Shown: positions 34,766 to 44,265 of the stretch, in pieces
Position numbering within the stretch: position 1 is the first letter of the stretch
How the letters are laid out: each line of letters opens with the position of its first letter
From: Paenibacillus glycanilyticus NBRC 16618
Lineage (GTDB): Bacteria; Bacillota; Bacilli; Paenibacillales; Paenibacillaceae
Direction of reading: 5' to 3'
NCBI RefSeq assembly: GCF_004000805.1
Contig: NZ_BILY01000004.1
Coordinates: forward strand, 185,890-249,889
DNA length: 64,000 bases
Translations under genes and position numbers: made by a program
Notes under the pieces: model-generated
The model's input: only the letters and a program-made list of their open reading frames with translations
Databases searched by the model: none
What the model was told of the DNA's origin: nothing

Positions 34766-35440
34766 TTAGCTCTTGACGATGCCCAACGCAAAGCCGTCAT
34801 AGCCTTTGGCTCCAACCGTCTGGATAGCCGTTGCCGTCATTCGCGGATCCTCAGCAAGCAGTTCCATGAATTTGCGTATGCCTTGAACGCGGGGATCCGT
34901 GCTGTGTCTGTTTGTTACCTCTCCCTCGCGAACGACATTGTCGCCAACGATAACCGTGCCGGGACGGGAGAGGCGCAGCGCCCATTGCAGATAAAGGGGG
35001 TTATTCGGTTTGTCGGCATCAATGAAAATGAGGTCAAAAGGCTCCGCCCCTTCCTCCTCCAGCTTTGCTAATTGCTCCAGCGCTTCACCGACCCTTATCT
35101 CTACCTTTTCGCTAAGTCCGGCTAATGCGATATTTTGACCGGCGACAACCGCATGATGGGGATCAAGCTCCAGCGTGATCAGCTTTCCGTGCTCCGGCAG
35201 TGCCCTTGCCATCCAGATCGTGCTGTAGCCGCCAAGCGTACCAATCTCCAATATCCGTTCCGCGCCAATCATCTGAGCATAAAGGCTGAGCAGCTTCCCT
35301 TGATTCGGCGCCACGTCGATGGCGGGCAGATCGGCCTCTTTGTTGTTTGCCAGCACCTGCTCCAGAATGGAGTCCTGCTGAATGAGCTGCTCCGTCAGGT
35401 AGGCATCAACTTTTTCCCAAGTGTGCAATGTACTCATCAT
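34766..35440 (-). CDS. SAM-dependent O-methyltransferase (family 3)
   Basis: A 224-residue class I methyltransferase like catechol/caffeoyl-CoA O-methyltransferases. Motif I is RILEIGTLGGYSTIWMA, the acidic SAM-binding residue follows in LITLELD, and the metal-site region is FDLIFIDADKPNN. Cytoplasmic; the acceptor is unknown. ATG 35440 has GAGGAG 8 nt upstream; the longer open frame crosses the LysR promoter and is spurious. Divergent from a LysR-type regulator that probably controls it. Confidence 0.9.
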   Translation of the reverse strand: MMSTLHTWEKVDAYLTEQLIQQDSILEQVLANNKEADLPAIDVAPNQGKLLSLYAQMIGAERILEIGTLGGYSTIWMARALPEHGKLITLELDPHHAVVAGQNIALAGLSEKVEIRVGEALEQLAKLEEEGAEPFDLIFIDADKPNNPLYLQWALRLSRPGTVIVGDNVVREGEVTNRHSTDPRVQGIRKFMELLAEDPRMTATAIQTVGAKGYDGFALGIVKS

Positions 35441-35566
35441 AATCACTTCTCCTCGCTTTGAATTGACTTTCTGCTTCCATAGTAAGCGAGTTATAATGAT
35501 AAGAATAATATATGTTTTTCTTGAACTTATATATTTCATATATAGATTGATTGGAGGAGCCGCGTT

Positions 35567-36463
35567 TTGAATTTGCATGCCTTGCGTTTGTTTCATACGA
35601 TTGCCGCAGCGGGGAGCGTAACCCGCGCATCTGAGCTGCTGAACATCAGTCAGCCTGCGATTACGGCCCAGATCAAGAAGTTTGAGAAAGAGCTGATGCT
35701 CGATCTCTTCAAGCCTCAAGGTAGAGGAATCGCGTTAACCGATGCAGGCGAGGAGCTTTCCGTGCTGGCTAAAAGACTGTTTGCCGTGGAGCATCAGATC
35801 GAGCAATTTGCCGTGAACTACCGCAGCGGCACTATCGGCAGCATCCGGCTTGCCGCTACCTATTTGCCTGCCCACTTCCTTATCCCGGCTTGGATCGCCA
35901 AGTTCAAGCAGCAGTTCGAGCAGGTCGAAATGAATATCACGACAACCAACTCAAGCGGGGCCTTACAGCTGCTGCTGGACGTCGAAGCCGATATCGCCAT
36001 ATTTGGCGGAATGGCCGAGAATTATCCGGACACGATTCAGGCGGAAGAATTGTTTCAGGATGAATTATGGTTTGTTGTAGCGCCAGGCCACCGGTATGCT
36101 AATCAGCAGGTTACGCTGTCCGAGATGATGAAGGAGCCATTTGTCATGCGCGAGGAAGGCAGTTCGACACGCGAACGCCTGCTGTCCTTATGCCGCACCT
36201 ACAATTCCGCGGTTCCGACCATCTCCCTGCAATTCAACGGATTGCATGAAGCAATCACTGCCGTGATCGCAGGCTACGGCGCCAACTTCGTCTCCTCCCT
36301 CGTCGTCCGCGATTACGTCGAACGCGGTGAGCTCGCCCGCGTCTATGTCGAAGGGATCGAGCTCAAGAACACCATCGCCATCTGCACCCGCAAAAACGAG
36401 CCGCTCCCCGCCTCGGCGATAAACCTCGTGCAGATGATCCGGCAGAATCCGTATGTGAGGTAG
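35567..36463 (+). CDS. LysR-family transcriptional regulator
   Basis: A 298-residue LysR-type regulator. The N-terminal winged HTH (MNLHALRLFHTIAAAGSVTR, ASELLNISQPAITAQIKKFE) is followed by a linker helix and a two-lobed substrate-binding domain (IGSIRLAATYLPAHFLIP, ITAVIAGYGANFVSSLVV). The start is TTG 35567 with GGAGGAG 7 nt upstream. The 126-bp spacer to the divergent methyltransferase is AT-rich and contains inverted TATAT elements (35506-35543) that could be its binding site. The inducer is not evident. Confidence 0.92.
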   Translation: MNLHALRLFHTIAAAGSVTRASELLNISQPAITAQIKKFEKELMLDLFKPQGRGIALTDAGEELSVLAKRLFAVEHQIEQFAVNYRSGTIGSIRLAATYLPAHFLIPAWIAKFKQQFEQVEMNITTTNSSGALQLLLDVEADIAIFGGMAENYPDTIQAEELFQDELWFVVAPGHRYANQQVTLSEMMKEPFVMREEGSSTRERLLSLCRTYNSAVPTISLQFNGLHEAITAVIAGYGANFVSSLVVRDYVERGELARVYVEGIELKNTIAICTRKNEPLPASAINLVQMIRQNPYVR

Positions 36464-36479
36464 AACCTCGCATACGGCT

Positions 36480-36690
36480 ATCCCAGCTCATTGCCTCTTC
36501 CCTCATCGCACCCTACCATCCCAGCTCATTCCCTCTGCAAGTCGGGTTTTTCCTCTTATTTCGCTCATCGCGCCCTACTATCCCAGCTCATATCCGCTGC
36601 AAGTCGAGTTTTTCCTCTTATTTCGCTTCTCGCACCCTACTATCCCAGCTCATATCCGCTGCAAGTCGGTTTTTTCCTCTTATTTTGAAC
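36480..36690. repeat. 62-bp tandem repeat, family A
   Basis: Units begin ATCCCAGCTCAT at 36518, 36580 and 36642 (exact 62-bp period), with a truncated unit at 36480. Each continues with CTGCAAGTCG, a T run and CCTCTTATTT. Non-coding; starts 17 nt after the LysR stop. Confidence 0.88.
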
Positions 36691-36695
36691 TTAGA

Positions 36696-37000
36696 GCAGC
36701 CGGCTTTTTGCCTGCTACTGGACTACCAACAGCCAGCTGCCTCTCGTCTCTCCACATGCAGCAGGCTTTTTGCCTGCTACTGGACCACCAGCAGCCAGCT
36801 GCCTCTCATCCTTCCGCATGCAGCAGGCTTTTTGCCTGCTACTGGACCACCAGCAGCCAGCTGCCTCTCATCTTTCCACATGCAGCAGGCTTTTTGCCTG
36901 CTATTCAACTAACAGCAACCGGCTGCTTCCCCTCCCATCTCTTGCAGCAGGCATTCTGCCTGCTATTGCCCCAGCTCCACCATGAAGACGCAAAAAAGCT
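36696..37000. repeat. 62-bp tandem repeat, family B, each with a hairpin
   Basis: Units begin GCAGCAGGCTTTTTGCCTGC at 36696, 36758, 36820, 36882 and 36944, again an exact 62-bp period. Each unit holds a GCAGGC/GCCTGC stem with a T-rich loop, followed by CAGCAGCCAGCTGCCTCTC. The outer units are more diverged. Confidence 0.9.
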
Positions 37001-37020
37001 GCCCCATTGGGGACAGCTTT
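36990..37020 (-). terminator. Terminator of the amylase/pullulanase gene
   Basis: Read leftward, AGCTGTCCCC pairs with GGGGCAGCT around AAT and is followed by TTTTTT. It ends 8 nt beyond the stop codon. Confidence 0.85.
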
Positions 37021-37027
37021 CCGTCTG

Positions 37028-40000
37028 CTACAAGCCTAGCAGCTTGTAAATCACCTTCGCGCTTTCGGCACGGGTAGTGTTGCCTTGCGGGTCGAATTTG
37101 CCTTGGCCCTTGCCGTTGATGAAGCCAAGCTTTACGGCTGCATCAATGGACGCTTTTGCCCAGTCATGGATAGCGGCGGAATCATTGAAGGTGTTGCCTT
37201 CCGTATTGCCCTCCACGCTGCTCTCTACTTTCTTGCCGCTTTTCGCTTCGTACGCGCGCATGAGCATAACGGCCATCTCTTCGCGCGTAATGACTGCGTT
37301 TGGCGCAAAGGTTGTAGCGGTACGCCCTTTGATTATGCCCGCTTCTGCCGCCGCTGCAACGCTATCGGCATACCAGCTGCTGGCTGCTACATCCGCGAAG
37401 CCAGCCGGCTTGGTCGCCTGCAGGCTCATTGCCCGAACAAGCAGAGCTGCAAATTCAGCACGGGTCACGCTGCGTTCCGGCTCAAATCGGCCTGCCGTTA
37501 CGCCAGTTATAACATGCTTAGATGCAAGTTCTCTGATCATTTCCCATGCCCAATGAGTCACAGGAACATCTCCAAAGGTCTTCGCATACTCCAATGCCGC
37601 ATACTTGGAGAAATGCTGAATATTTGCCGTCATTGTACCGTCTGCATTTAACGTTCCTCCGACATACTCCAGCTTGCCCTCGTCTGCCACATAGTAAATA
37701 CCGGTCAGCTTTTTGTTGGCATCGCTATCCAGCTTAAATGTCAGCTTCAGCGGCTCGTCAAACTTGCTTAATACCGCCGCTTCCTTGCCATTGCCATCCA
37801 CTAGCGCCAGGCGGAATTCAACTACGGCGGAACCCGGGCTTAACTCCGCACCGTCTGATGCAGCAGCTTTTTTCAGCAAGTCCTGCTGCGCCGCTGCATC
37901 AAGCGGCTTAAGCTGCAGGACAATATGCGAAGCAGCACTCGACGCAGAGCCTCCCGCTTTCTTCACCAGCTCTTGCAGCATCGCGCTTGGGATGAGCAGC
38001 GTCAGATCTCCTTGCTTCAGCTCCAGCGGCTTGCTGCCCAACAGCTCAGCAGCCCCCACCGGCAGGAGTACTTCCGTTTTACCCTCAACTGCAACAGTCA
38101 CTTTACTGTCGCCGGCTTGCTTAACCGCATCCTTCAGCTGCTGTTCGGTCACCGTTACCGAAGAGCTGCCCGGCGTCACTCCGCCGCCGCTGCTGCCACT
38201 GCCATTTCCGTTGCCGTTACCATTGCCGTTTCCGCTATCGCCGCCGTCTCTCGTAATCACAAGCTCCATCGTTTTGGTCGCTTGCGAGGCGCGGCCTTTA
38301 TCCGTGTACCAATCCTGCGCCAGGGTTTCGGCGCTTGGTTCAATGTGAAGCGTAAAGCGGTTCTCGCCCGGTTCAAGCGGAATATTGTCCGCATACACGT
38401 TGCCGTAAGCATCCATTGCACCGTCAGCAAGCGGCTGATCGTTAATCGTAAAGTCCACGCCATACGGCACATTGGCACGCAGCGTAAAGGACTCTTCCTT
38501 GGTGTCGTACGAGATATCCTCGCCGTAAGAGATACGCGGCATCGTCAAGATCATCGGCATATCCACCCAGCGCAGGACGTAATCGTCGACGACCATCGTA
38601 TTGCCGCCCTGGTTCTTAATCGTCAGCCTCATATTCGTATCCGTCGAGGAGTACGCATAGTTGCCGGCATCCACGGTATCGCTTGCCAGCCGGGCATGCG
38701 AGGTAAATGCCTCTGTCGCCCAGGTGCCGCGGGTATATTTGTATTGAATGGACTTGCCCGCCATCATTTTGAAGCTGTATTCCACCACATCTCGGGTTGT
38801 GGCGCCGCTTGGAACGGACAGCTTGTTGCCTGCCGAATTCCAGCCGTTCAGATCGCCCGCCAAGTAAATATCGTCTTGAACCGGCGTATAGCTAGGCAAA
38901 TGAACGCGGAGCTTCACATCAACCATAACAAGCTTTGGCGTCACCGATTGCTCGCCCGAGTAAGCCCGGTTATACGCGCTGTCTACGGCAGCTACCTTGT
39001 ACGTATAAGCCGTATCGTTGCTGACCGTAAAGTCCACATAAGACACAGCTGTTTTGGCCGCCGTTGCAATCTTCACAAATCCCGAATCCGCCGTCTTGCG
39101 GAAAATCTCGTAATGATCCACCGTGGTTTCCTCGGGATCCTCCGTCCAGTTCAGCAGCACGCGGTTGGATTCCACCGCAATCTCCGCAAGCACCGGAGCC
39201 TTCGGAGCCTCGGTATCCGAGCTGTCTGCCTGAACAGGCACCGCTGCCTCAGCCGATTCGGTATACGACTCGCCGTTATCCGTAGATACCCTCGCAAAAT
39301 AATGATACGTGCCCGCTTCCGTTGGTTCAAAAGCAGCCCAGTATACCTTTCCGCCGTCTTCCGTATCGGATTTATAGCGAAGCTTGGTATCCTCAGCCGT
39401 TGCTTTGCCTGTGCCCTCTTTATAGAACGCAAGGCGTCCGATGACGTTTGGCGCTTCCTTGCCGGCATAAGCCGCGTTGTCCGTCAGACCGGGAATATCA
39501 ATCGTTACTTCAATATCGGAAGTCTTATGGCCAACGCCAAGCGTTACTTCCTCCGACTGCTTCGTAATTTCCACGCTGCTGACCGGGAACGATGGCGTAG
39601 CCGAGCCGTAGTCGCTGAGCGGGCTTTCACCGTCTTTCGTCACGGCCGTCACCGTGTAGTAATATTTTTTGCCGTTCACGACATTCGTATCGGTCCAGCT
39701 TGCGTCTGCCGGCTGTCCTGCCAGCTGCAACTGCCCGCCTTCAATCGCCGCGCGGTATACGTTATAGCCGGAAGCGCCGGCTACCGCATCCCAAGTCAAA
39801 GCTACCTGCCCATTGCCGCCAGTCGCACGGATATTCAACACCTGCGGAACCTGAACCAGCTCCGAGGTCGACGTCATCATGAGACCGCTCATCGCTTTTA
39901 TCGTCAGCGTCACTTTACCGCCGGCAACGGCTGCTTCTACATTGCTGCCAAGCTCGTCTTTCAGCGTCAGACCTTCCGGCAGGAAGCCTGCCACATCCGC

Positions 40001-43000
40001 TTGAATGGACGCATCCGAAGAGCCTCGGTTCACCACGACAAGGCCGCCTTGGCTGCCCGTTTTCCGGGCATAAGCAATGACATCGCCCGTATTATAAGCC
40101 GTCTTCAGCTCGCCTGTACGGAACACTTCATTGTTTTCGCGCACAGTGCCTGCCTTTTGATACGTGTCGAACAGAGAAGCATATTTCCCAACCCCGGTAT
40201 ACTCTCCGCCGGATTCCGATACGCGCTCCCAAGGGAACGTACGGCGGGAGTCGGGATCTTTTGTACCCGCAAGACCAACCTCATCCCCGTAATAAATCGT
40301 TGGCGCACCCGGATAACCCATTTGGAAAATGGCCGTCAGCGCCTGCATCTTCAGCGCTTTGTCCGAAGCCTCCGGCGCGATCGCCAAATGCTCCTCTTCC
40401 CACTCCGGCTTATCGTATTTCGTTATCGAACGGATCGTATCATGGGAATCGACCAGATTGAGCATCACTTCCCAAGCCTCGGCCGGATAATCCTCGCGGA
40501 TCGACTCCAGCGCATCGTTAAACTGCTGGGCGTTGCCGCCAAGGATAAAGCTTTGCAGCGCGCCGCGGAAACGGTAGTTCATCACCGAATCGAACTGATC
40601 CCCAAGCAGGAACCGCGTTGCTACGCCCCACTCTTCGCCCAGAATAATCGGCTCCGGAATGGTCTCGCCACTCTTGTCCTTGCGGCCTTCCGTCGACTTC
40701 ACCGCTTCGCGGAACTTCTGCCAGGTGCCCGCGGATACATCCGGCGCAACGTCGAGCCGCCAGCCGTTTGCCCCCATCCAGCCCCAGCGCTGCGAGTTCG
40801 CCTTCTGCATCATCGCGGAAGCTTCTTCGTCCGTCTTGCCCGTCAGATTATGGCCGATAACGAGGTCGCGGTAACCTTGAACGTTCCATTCATGGTTGCC
40901 CGGAAGGCCTTCCGTATCGCCGGCTGCAGGCGTCGGCGCATCAATGACAGGCAAGGAATCGTAACCCCACCAGCCTTCGTATTTGTAGTGGCCGTCTACC
41001 TTTTCATTGGTTACCGTAAACCAGGTTGTAAAATCAAAATCGTCCGGATACGCGTAATGCTTGCCCGTAGCCGGGTTGATCTGGGCGGTAAAGGAATCAA
41101 TGACCTGCTGTTTCGCAACATCAAGCGCCAGGCCATTGTCATTTACTTTGTCGTACACTTTTGCCCAGAACTCGTAAGCTCCGATCTCCGGGTATTTCTC
41201 ATAGCGGTCAAAATAAATCGAATCATCGCCGACATGGTTAAACACACCGTCAACAATGAGCATAATCCCCATCTGATGGGCTTTTTTCGCAAATTCGGTG
41301 AAAATGCGGTCGGAAGCTACCCTCGTCGCTTCGTAATCCAGCCCGGAGCTTGGATCGCCGGGCGTATTGTACACCGGCTCGCCAAACATCGGATCCAGAT
41401 GCTCGTAGTCGGTAGCATCGTACTTATGGTTCGAGCCTGCCCAGGCAACCGGGTTGAAGTAGATAACGTTTACGCCAATGGACTTCAGGTAATCAAGCTT
41501 CTGCGAAGCCCCTTGAATATCGCCGCCGTAGAACTCGTTCGTCCATACGCCGTCCGATTTCGCATCCGGGAAGTATGGCTTTTGCTCCGGCGAGATCCGG
41601 TCCGGATTTTCCGGCACGGTCGACCAGGTTCCGTCTACCTGATCCGGCGTTGGATCATTGGCCACTCCGCCGTCAAAATATTGCAGCTCATAGCCGCCCT
41701 TCGAAGTCACACCGGCCGTTGCGCCATCCCCATCGGCAGGACCGCGGTAGCCGTCCTCCGTCTTCGCCCGGTTATTGTCTTTGTTGCCGTCATAGAACCG
41801 GTCGGGGAAAATCTGATACACGACCGCATTTTTCATCCAATCCGGCGTCGTAAAATCTTTATCGTAAACGGTCAGATCGTAAGGCAGCACGCCTTCATCC
41901 GCCGTTGTGCCGGTACCGCCGCGCGAACCGTCATCGCCGTATTCCACCTTCGCCGTTCCGTCGATCAGGATAAATTTGTAGCCCCATACCCCGATGCCCT
42001 TGAACGTCGAGCCCGGGATCGTCACTTCCCAATAATCCTTGTCGTCAAAGGAAGTCGCTTTGTGCATATCAAAGGCCGAAGCAAGCCCTTCCGGATTGCT
42101 CAGCTCTACCCGTACAACCTGCGCGTCGCCCGCTTCCGTCGCGATGCGGAGCGTTACATCCTCTATGCCTTCTTTTATCGCGCCAAACGGCTTCTTGTAA
42201 GTAACCGACCGGGAATCAAACAGCAGCTTGTCGCGCTTGATCATCCCGTCAAACTGGCTGTCCGCCGGCTTGTAATTCGTCACGATCGTCCGCTCCGCAG
42301 GCACGGTGCTGAACGTGATGTCGGCCGGATCCAGTGTCGTCAAAATAAAATTGTCATTGCCCGATCCGTAATTATTCGCCGACCAATCGTCGCCCTGAAC
42401 CACCTTCATCTCATAACGGCCTGCAGGCAGCGTACGCTGCAGCTTATAGACCGAGCCGTCAAAGTTGTAATCGACAAAGAGCTGCTTCGCTTGATCAGGC
42501 GCCCATGCGCCCTCGCCGAACTGCGTCTGAATGTCGCCAACAAGCCGCGGCCATTCCGCAGCGTCAAGAACCGGCGTGTATTGCGGAATGCCGCTTGCTC
42601 CCGGCACGCTGATCCGAACTTTGCCAAGCTCGTCATTGACATAGAAATTCACTTTCGATGGAGCCGCCAGGTCAAAAGCAAAGTTATTGCCGTTGTCCGA
42701 ATAACCGTCCCATGTACCTTGTCGGACCAGCTTGAACTCGTAATGGCCCGCGTCCAGCACGGTCGAATAAGAGTAAAACTCGCCAACGAGATGGCTCATG
42801 AGCGTATCCGCCGAAGCGTTATTCCATCCTTGGAAGGAACCGGCAACCACCCATTTGGCGCTGCCTCCCGGCTGGTTCGCGAATACATCCCGGGCCGGTG
42901 CGTTTGCCGGAGGTTCGCCAACTAGAATCTTGCTGTTTCCGTTCGACGTTTCCGAATTCGTAGGATCCTGGAACCAAATGCTTGGCAGCCCGTCAGCCGC

Positions 43001-43522
43001 CGAAATAAATTTATACGTATAAGTCCCGTCCGCTAGCGATTCAGCCGCAAAAGTATAATTACCCTCGCTTAGCACCATTTCATGCTGATCGTCAAAAGCA
43101 TTCGCGTCAAAGCTTCCCGCCACCTTGAAATGCGGCGTATAGCTTAGATGAATCTTGCTGTTCTCGTCCGAAGTCACGCTCAGGTTCGGATTATCCAGCC
43201 AGTTGCCGTTCACCAGAAACTTGTAGCCATAGGCCTTGTTAGGCGCATCGCCCGTCACCTCTGCCGTGTACGTACCGTCACCGTCCCCATCGGTAAGCGT
43301 TACGGCCGGATCGCTCCAGCCGTTGAAATCGCCTTTGGCCGTAATGCCGACCGATGATCTCGGCAGAACAAAATGAATCGTGCTACCCTCCGCATAGGTT
43401 CCGCTGACAGCGCTTGCTTGAACCTGCTTGGGCATCAGCCCCACCACCTGAATAACCATCATGATCGCCAGCAGCAGCGACCATACTCTTGTCTGTTTTC
43501 TGCTCCTCACATGCTTCATCAT
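37028..43522 (-). CDS. Giant SLH-anchored GH13 amylase/pullulanase
   Basis: A 2164-residue exoenzyme. A signal peptide (VWSLLLAIMMVIQVVGLMP, ASA cleavage) is followed by several starch-binding/E-set modules (repeats such as GDFNGWSD, AGSFQGW, YEFKLVRQG). The GH13 catalytic barrel has HVGDD (~757), nucleophile Asp in GWRLDVAPD (~920), acid/base Glu in IILGEEWG (~961) and Asp in LVDSHDTIRS (~1024). Two fibronectin-type modules (~1227 onward), another CBM (AGDLNGWNSAG), a Gly/Asn-rich linker (~1770) and three C-terminal SLH modules (~1985-2164) follow. It should hydrolyse starch or pullulan on the cell wall. ATG 43522 has GGGAGG 11 nt upstream. The neopullulanase-versus-amylopullulanase choice is open. 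Confidence 0.92.
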   Translation of the reverse strand: MMKHVRSRKQTRVWSLLLAIMMVIQVVGLMPKQVQASAVSGTYAEGSTIHFVLPRSSVGITAKGDFNGWSDPAVTLTDGDGDGTYTAEVTGDAPNKAYGYKFLVNGNWLDNPNLSVTSDENSKIHLSYTPHFKVAGSFDANAFDDQHEMVLSEGNYTFAAESLADGTYTYKFISAADGLPSIWFQDPTNSETSNGNSKILVGEPPANAPARDVFANQPGGSAKWVVAGSFQGWNNASADTLMSHLVGEFYSYSTVLDAGHYEFKLVRQGTWDGYSDNGNNFAFDLAAPSKVNFYVNDELGKVRISVPGASGIPQYTPVLDAAEWPRLVGDIQTQFGEGAWAPDQAKQLFVDYNFDGSVYKLQRTLPAGRYEMKVVQGDDWSANNYGSGNDNFILTTLDPADITFSTVPAERTIVTNYKPADSQFDGMIKRDKLLFDSRSVTYKKPFGAIKEGIEDVTLRIATEAGDAQVVRVELSNPEGLASAFDMHKATSFDDKDYWEVTIPGSTFKGIGVWGYKFILIDGTAKVEYGDDGSRGGTGTTADEGVLPYDLTVYDKDFTTPDWMKNAVVYQIFPDRFYDGNKDNNRAKTEDGYRGPADGDGATAGVTSKGGYELQYFDGGVANDPTPDQVDGTWSTVPENPDRISPEQKPYFPDAKSDGVWTNEFYGGDIQGASQKLDYLKSIGVNVIYFNPVAWAGSNHKYDATDYEHLDPMFGEPVYNTPGDPSSGLDYEATRVASDRIFTEFAKKAHQMGIMLIVDGVFNHVGDDSIYFDRYEKYPEIGAYEFWAKVYDKVNDNGLALDVAKQQVIDSFTAQINPATGKHYAYPDDFDFTTWFTVTNEKVDGHYKYEGWWGYDSLPVIDAPTPAAGDTEGLPGNHEWNVQGYRDLVIGHNLTGKTDEEASAMMQKANSQRWGWMGANGWRLDVAPDVSAGTWQKFREAVKSTEGRKDKSGETIPEPIILGEEWGVATRFLLGDQFDSVMNYRFRGALQSFILGGNAQQFNDALESIREDYPAEAWEVMLNLVDSHDTIRSITKYDKPEWEEEHLAIAPEASDKALKMQALTAIFQMGYPGAPTIYYGDEVGLAGTKDPDSRRTFPWERVSESGGEYTGVGKYASLFDTYQKAGTVRENNEVFRTGELKTAYNTGDVIAYARKTGSQGGLVVVNRGSSDASIQADVAGFLPEGLTLKDELGSNVEAAVAGGKVTLTIKAMSGLMMTSTSELVQVPQVLNIRATGGNGQVALTWDAVAGASGYNVYRAAIEGGQLQLAGQPADASWTDTNVVNGKKYYYTVTAVTKDGESPLSDYGSATPSFPVSSVEITKQSEEVTLGVGHKTSDIEVTIDIPGLTDNAAYAGKEAPNVIGRLAFYKEGTGKATAEDTKLRYKSDTEDGGKVYWAAFEPTEAGTYHYFARVSTDNGESYTESAEAAVPVQADSSDTEAPKAPVLAEIAVESNRVLLNWTEDPEETTVDHYEIFRKTADSGFVKIATAAKTAVSYVDFTVSNDTAYTYKVAAVDSAYNRAYSGEQSVTPKLVMVDVKLRVHLPSYTPVQDDIYLAGDLNGWNSAGNKLSVPSGATTRDVVEYSFKMMAGKSIQYKYTRGTWATEAFTSHARLASDTVDAGNYAYSSTDTNMRLTIKNQGGNTMVVDDYVLRWVDMPMILTMPRISYGEDISYDTKEESFTLRANVPYGVDFTINDQPLADGAMDAYGNVYADNIPLEPGENRFTLHIEPSAETLAQDWYTDKGRASQATKTMELVITRDGGDSGNGNGNGNGNGSGSSGGGVTPGSSSVTVTEQQLKDAVKQAGDSKVTVAVEGKTEVLLPVGAAELLGSKPLELKQGDLTLLIPSAMLQELVKKAGGSASSAASHIVLQLKPLDAAAQQDLLKKAAASDGAELSPGSAVVEFRLALVDGNGKEAAVLSKFDEPLKLTFKLDSDANKKLTGIYYVADEGKLEYVGGTLNADGTMTANIQHFSKYAALEYAKTFGDVPVTHWAWEMIRELASKHVITGVTAGRFEPERSVTRAEFAALLVRAMSLQATKPAGFADVAASSWYADSVAAAAEAGIIKGRTATTFAPNAVITREEMAVMLMRAYEAKSGKKVESSVEGNTEGNTFNDSAAIHDWAKASIDAAVKLGFINGKGQGKFDPQGNTTRAESAKVIYKLLGL

Positions 43523-43726
43523 ATGCGCGTAATCCTCCCTAGTACCTTTAAATTGGGCAAACGATTGCACAACAAGACGCAAAAAAGCTCCTTTCCGCTG
43601 ATAAAAAAAGCTATCCCTTGGGTTAGAAGAGATAGCGGGGTTGTTCCGGCTTTTGCAGTAAAGACCGGAAGGCATTGCCCTTAAATTAGGCATTTATCAG
43701 CTTAAGTTCATTACCCTCATCCTATT

Positions 43727-43742
43727 ATGAAAACGCTTTACA
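43727..43742. promoter_or_regulatory. cre-like site upstream of the amylase gene
   Basis: ATGAAAACGCTTTACA has the cre core but deviates at two conserved positions at its right end. It lies 205 bp before the amylase start, in a 362-bp spacer that otherwise holds only the operator-like palindrome and a terminator. Confidence 0.45.
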
Positions 43743-43793
43743 GTCAATAATCCGTTAGAAGAAATTTACTATTCGACAGAAACGATAAAATTA

Positions 43794-43811
43794 TGAGCAA
43801 CCGTTTGCGCA
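43794..43811. promoter_or_regulatory. LacI-family (MalR-like) operator palindrome
   Basis: TGAGCAACCGTTTGCGCA is a near-palindrome with the GCAA-CCG-TTTGC core seen in maltose-type LacI operators. It lies 272 bp upstream of the amylase ATG; no LacI gene for it is in the window nearby. Confidence 0.4.
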
Positions 43812-43853
43812 TAATGGACTATTGAATCGGGGAGATTTATAGCCATTACGCAA

Positions 43854-43884
43854 AAAAAGGAGCCGGGAACCGGCTCCTTTTTGA
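43854..43884. terminator. Terminator of the iron permease operon
   Basis: AAAAAGGAGCCGG / CCGGCTCCTTTTT around GAA; symmetric, ending at the lipoprotein stop codon. Confidence 0.88.
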
Positions 43885-44250
43885 TTATTTAATTTCTTTA
43901 AGGGCGTCATTTAATTTGACGATTTGTTCTTTAAGCACGGCTTGGTCCAGCGGAGTTTCTTTAACTCCGGTTTGAATCGCGCCCAATGGATCTTCAACTT
44001 TACCGTATACATCGGCTTGATTAGCCTTTACATCATCTTCAAACTTCTCCCAACTCGACTCAAGCTCTTCAGCGTTCTTTGCTGCTTTTGCGGCATCGTT
44101 CGCCTCCACGTTTTTCTGCATCTCCGTTAAAGTATCCTGCATTTTCTTTGCTCCGTCTGTGGTAGAACTCGAATTCGACGAATTCGACGAACATGCTGCA
44201 AGAACAAGAACCAAACTTATAAGTACTGTTAACCCTTTTAACGTTTTCAA
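43885..44250 (-). CDS. Small lipoprotein related to the FTR1 extracytoplasmic domain
   Basis: A 121-residue lipoprotein: signal peptide with lipobox LAAC, Ser/Asn-rich linker, then a helical domain. The domain reads NDAAKAAKNAEELESSWEKF followed by EDDVKANQADVYGKVEDPLG. It follows the same pattern (ND, AK, SW.xFExD, Y..xE..xG.xQ, V...L..L) as two repeats in the N-terminal region of the permease encoded 16 nt upstream. The pair looks like an iron-capture partner and permease, with the lipoprotein tethered outside the membrane. No homologue name is offered. Confidence 0.8.
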   Translation of the reverse strand: MKTLKGLTVLISLVLVLAACSSNSSNSSSTTDGAKKMQDTLTEMQKNVEANDAAKAAKNAEELESSWEKFEDDVKANQADVYGKVEDPLGAIQTGVKETPLDQAVLKEQIVKLNDALKEIK

Positions 44251-44265
44251 ATGAATAACCCCCGA

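Noticed and set aside
36685..37049. Repetitive frames (CLLLDHQQPAASH..) in the 62-bp array
   Set aside because: The 62-bp period is not a multiple of three and there is no ribosome site, so the apparent protein repeats are by-products of DNA repeats.
37925..42925. A 1666-codon open frame on the plus strand opposite the amylase/pullulanase gene
   Set aside because: It is exactly antisense to a gene with unmistakable GH13 and SLH motifs, has an Arg/His-rich composition typical of the reverse of GC-biased codons, and shows no domain or ribosome site.
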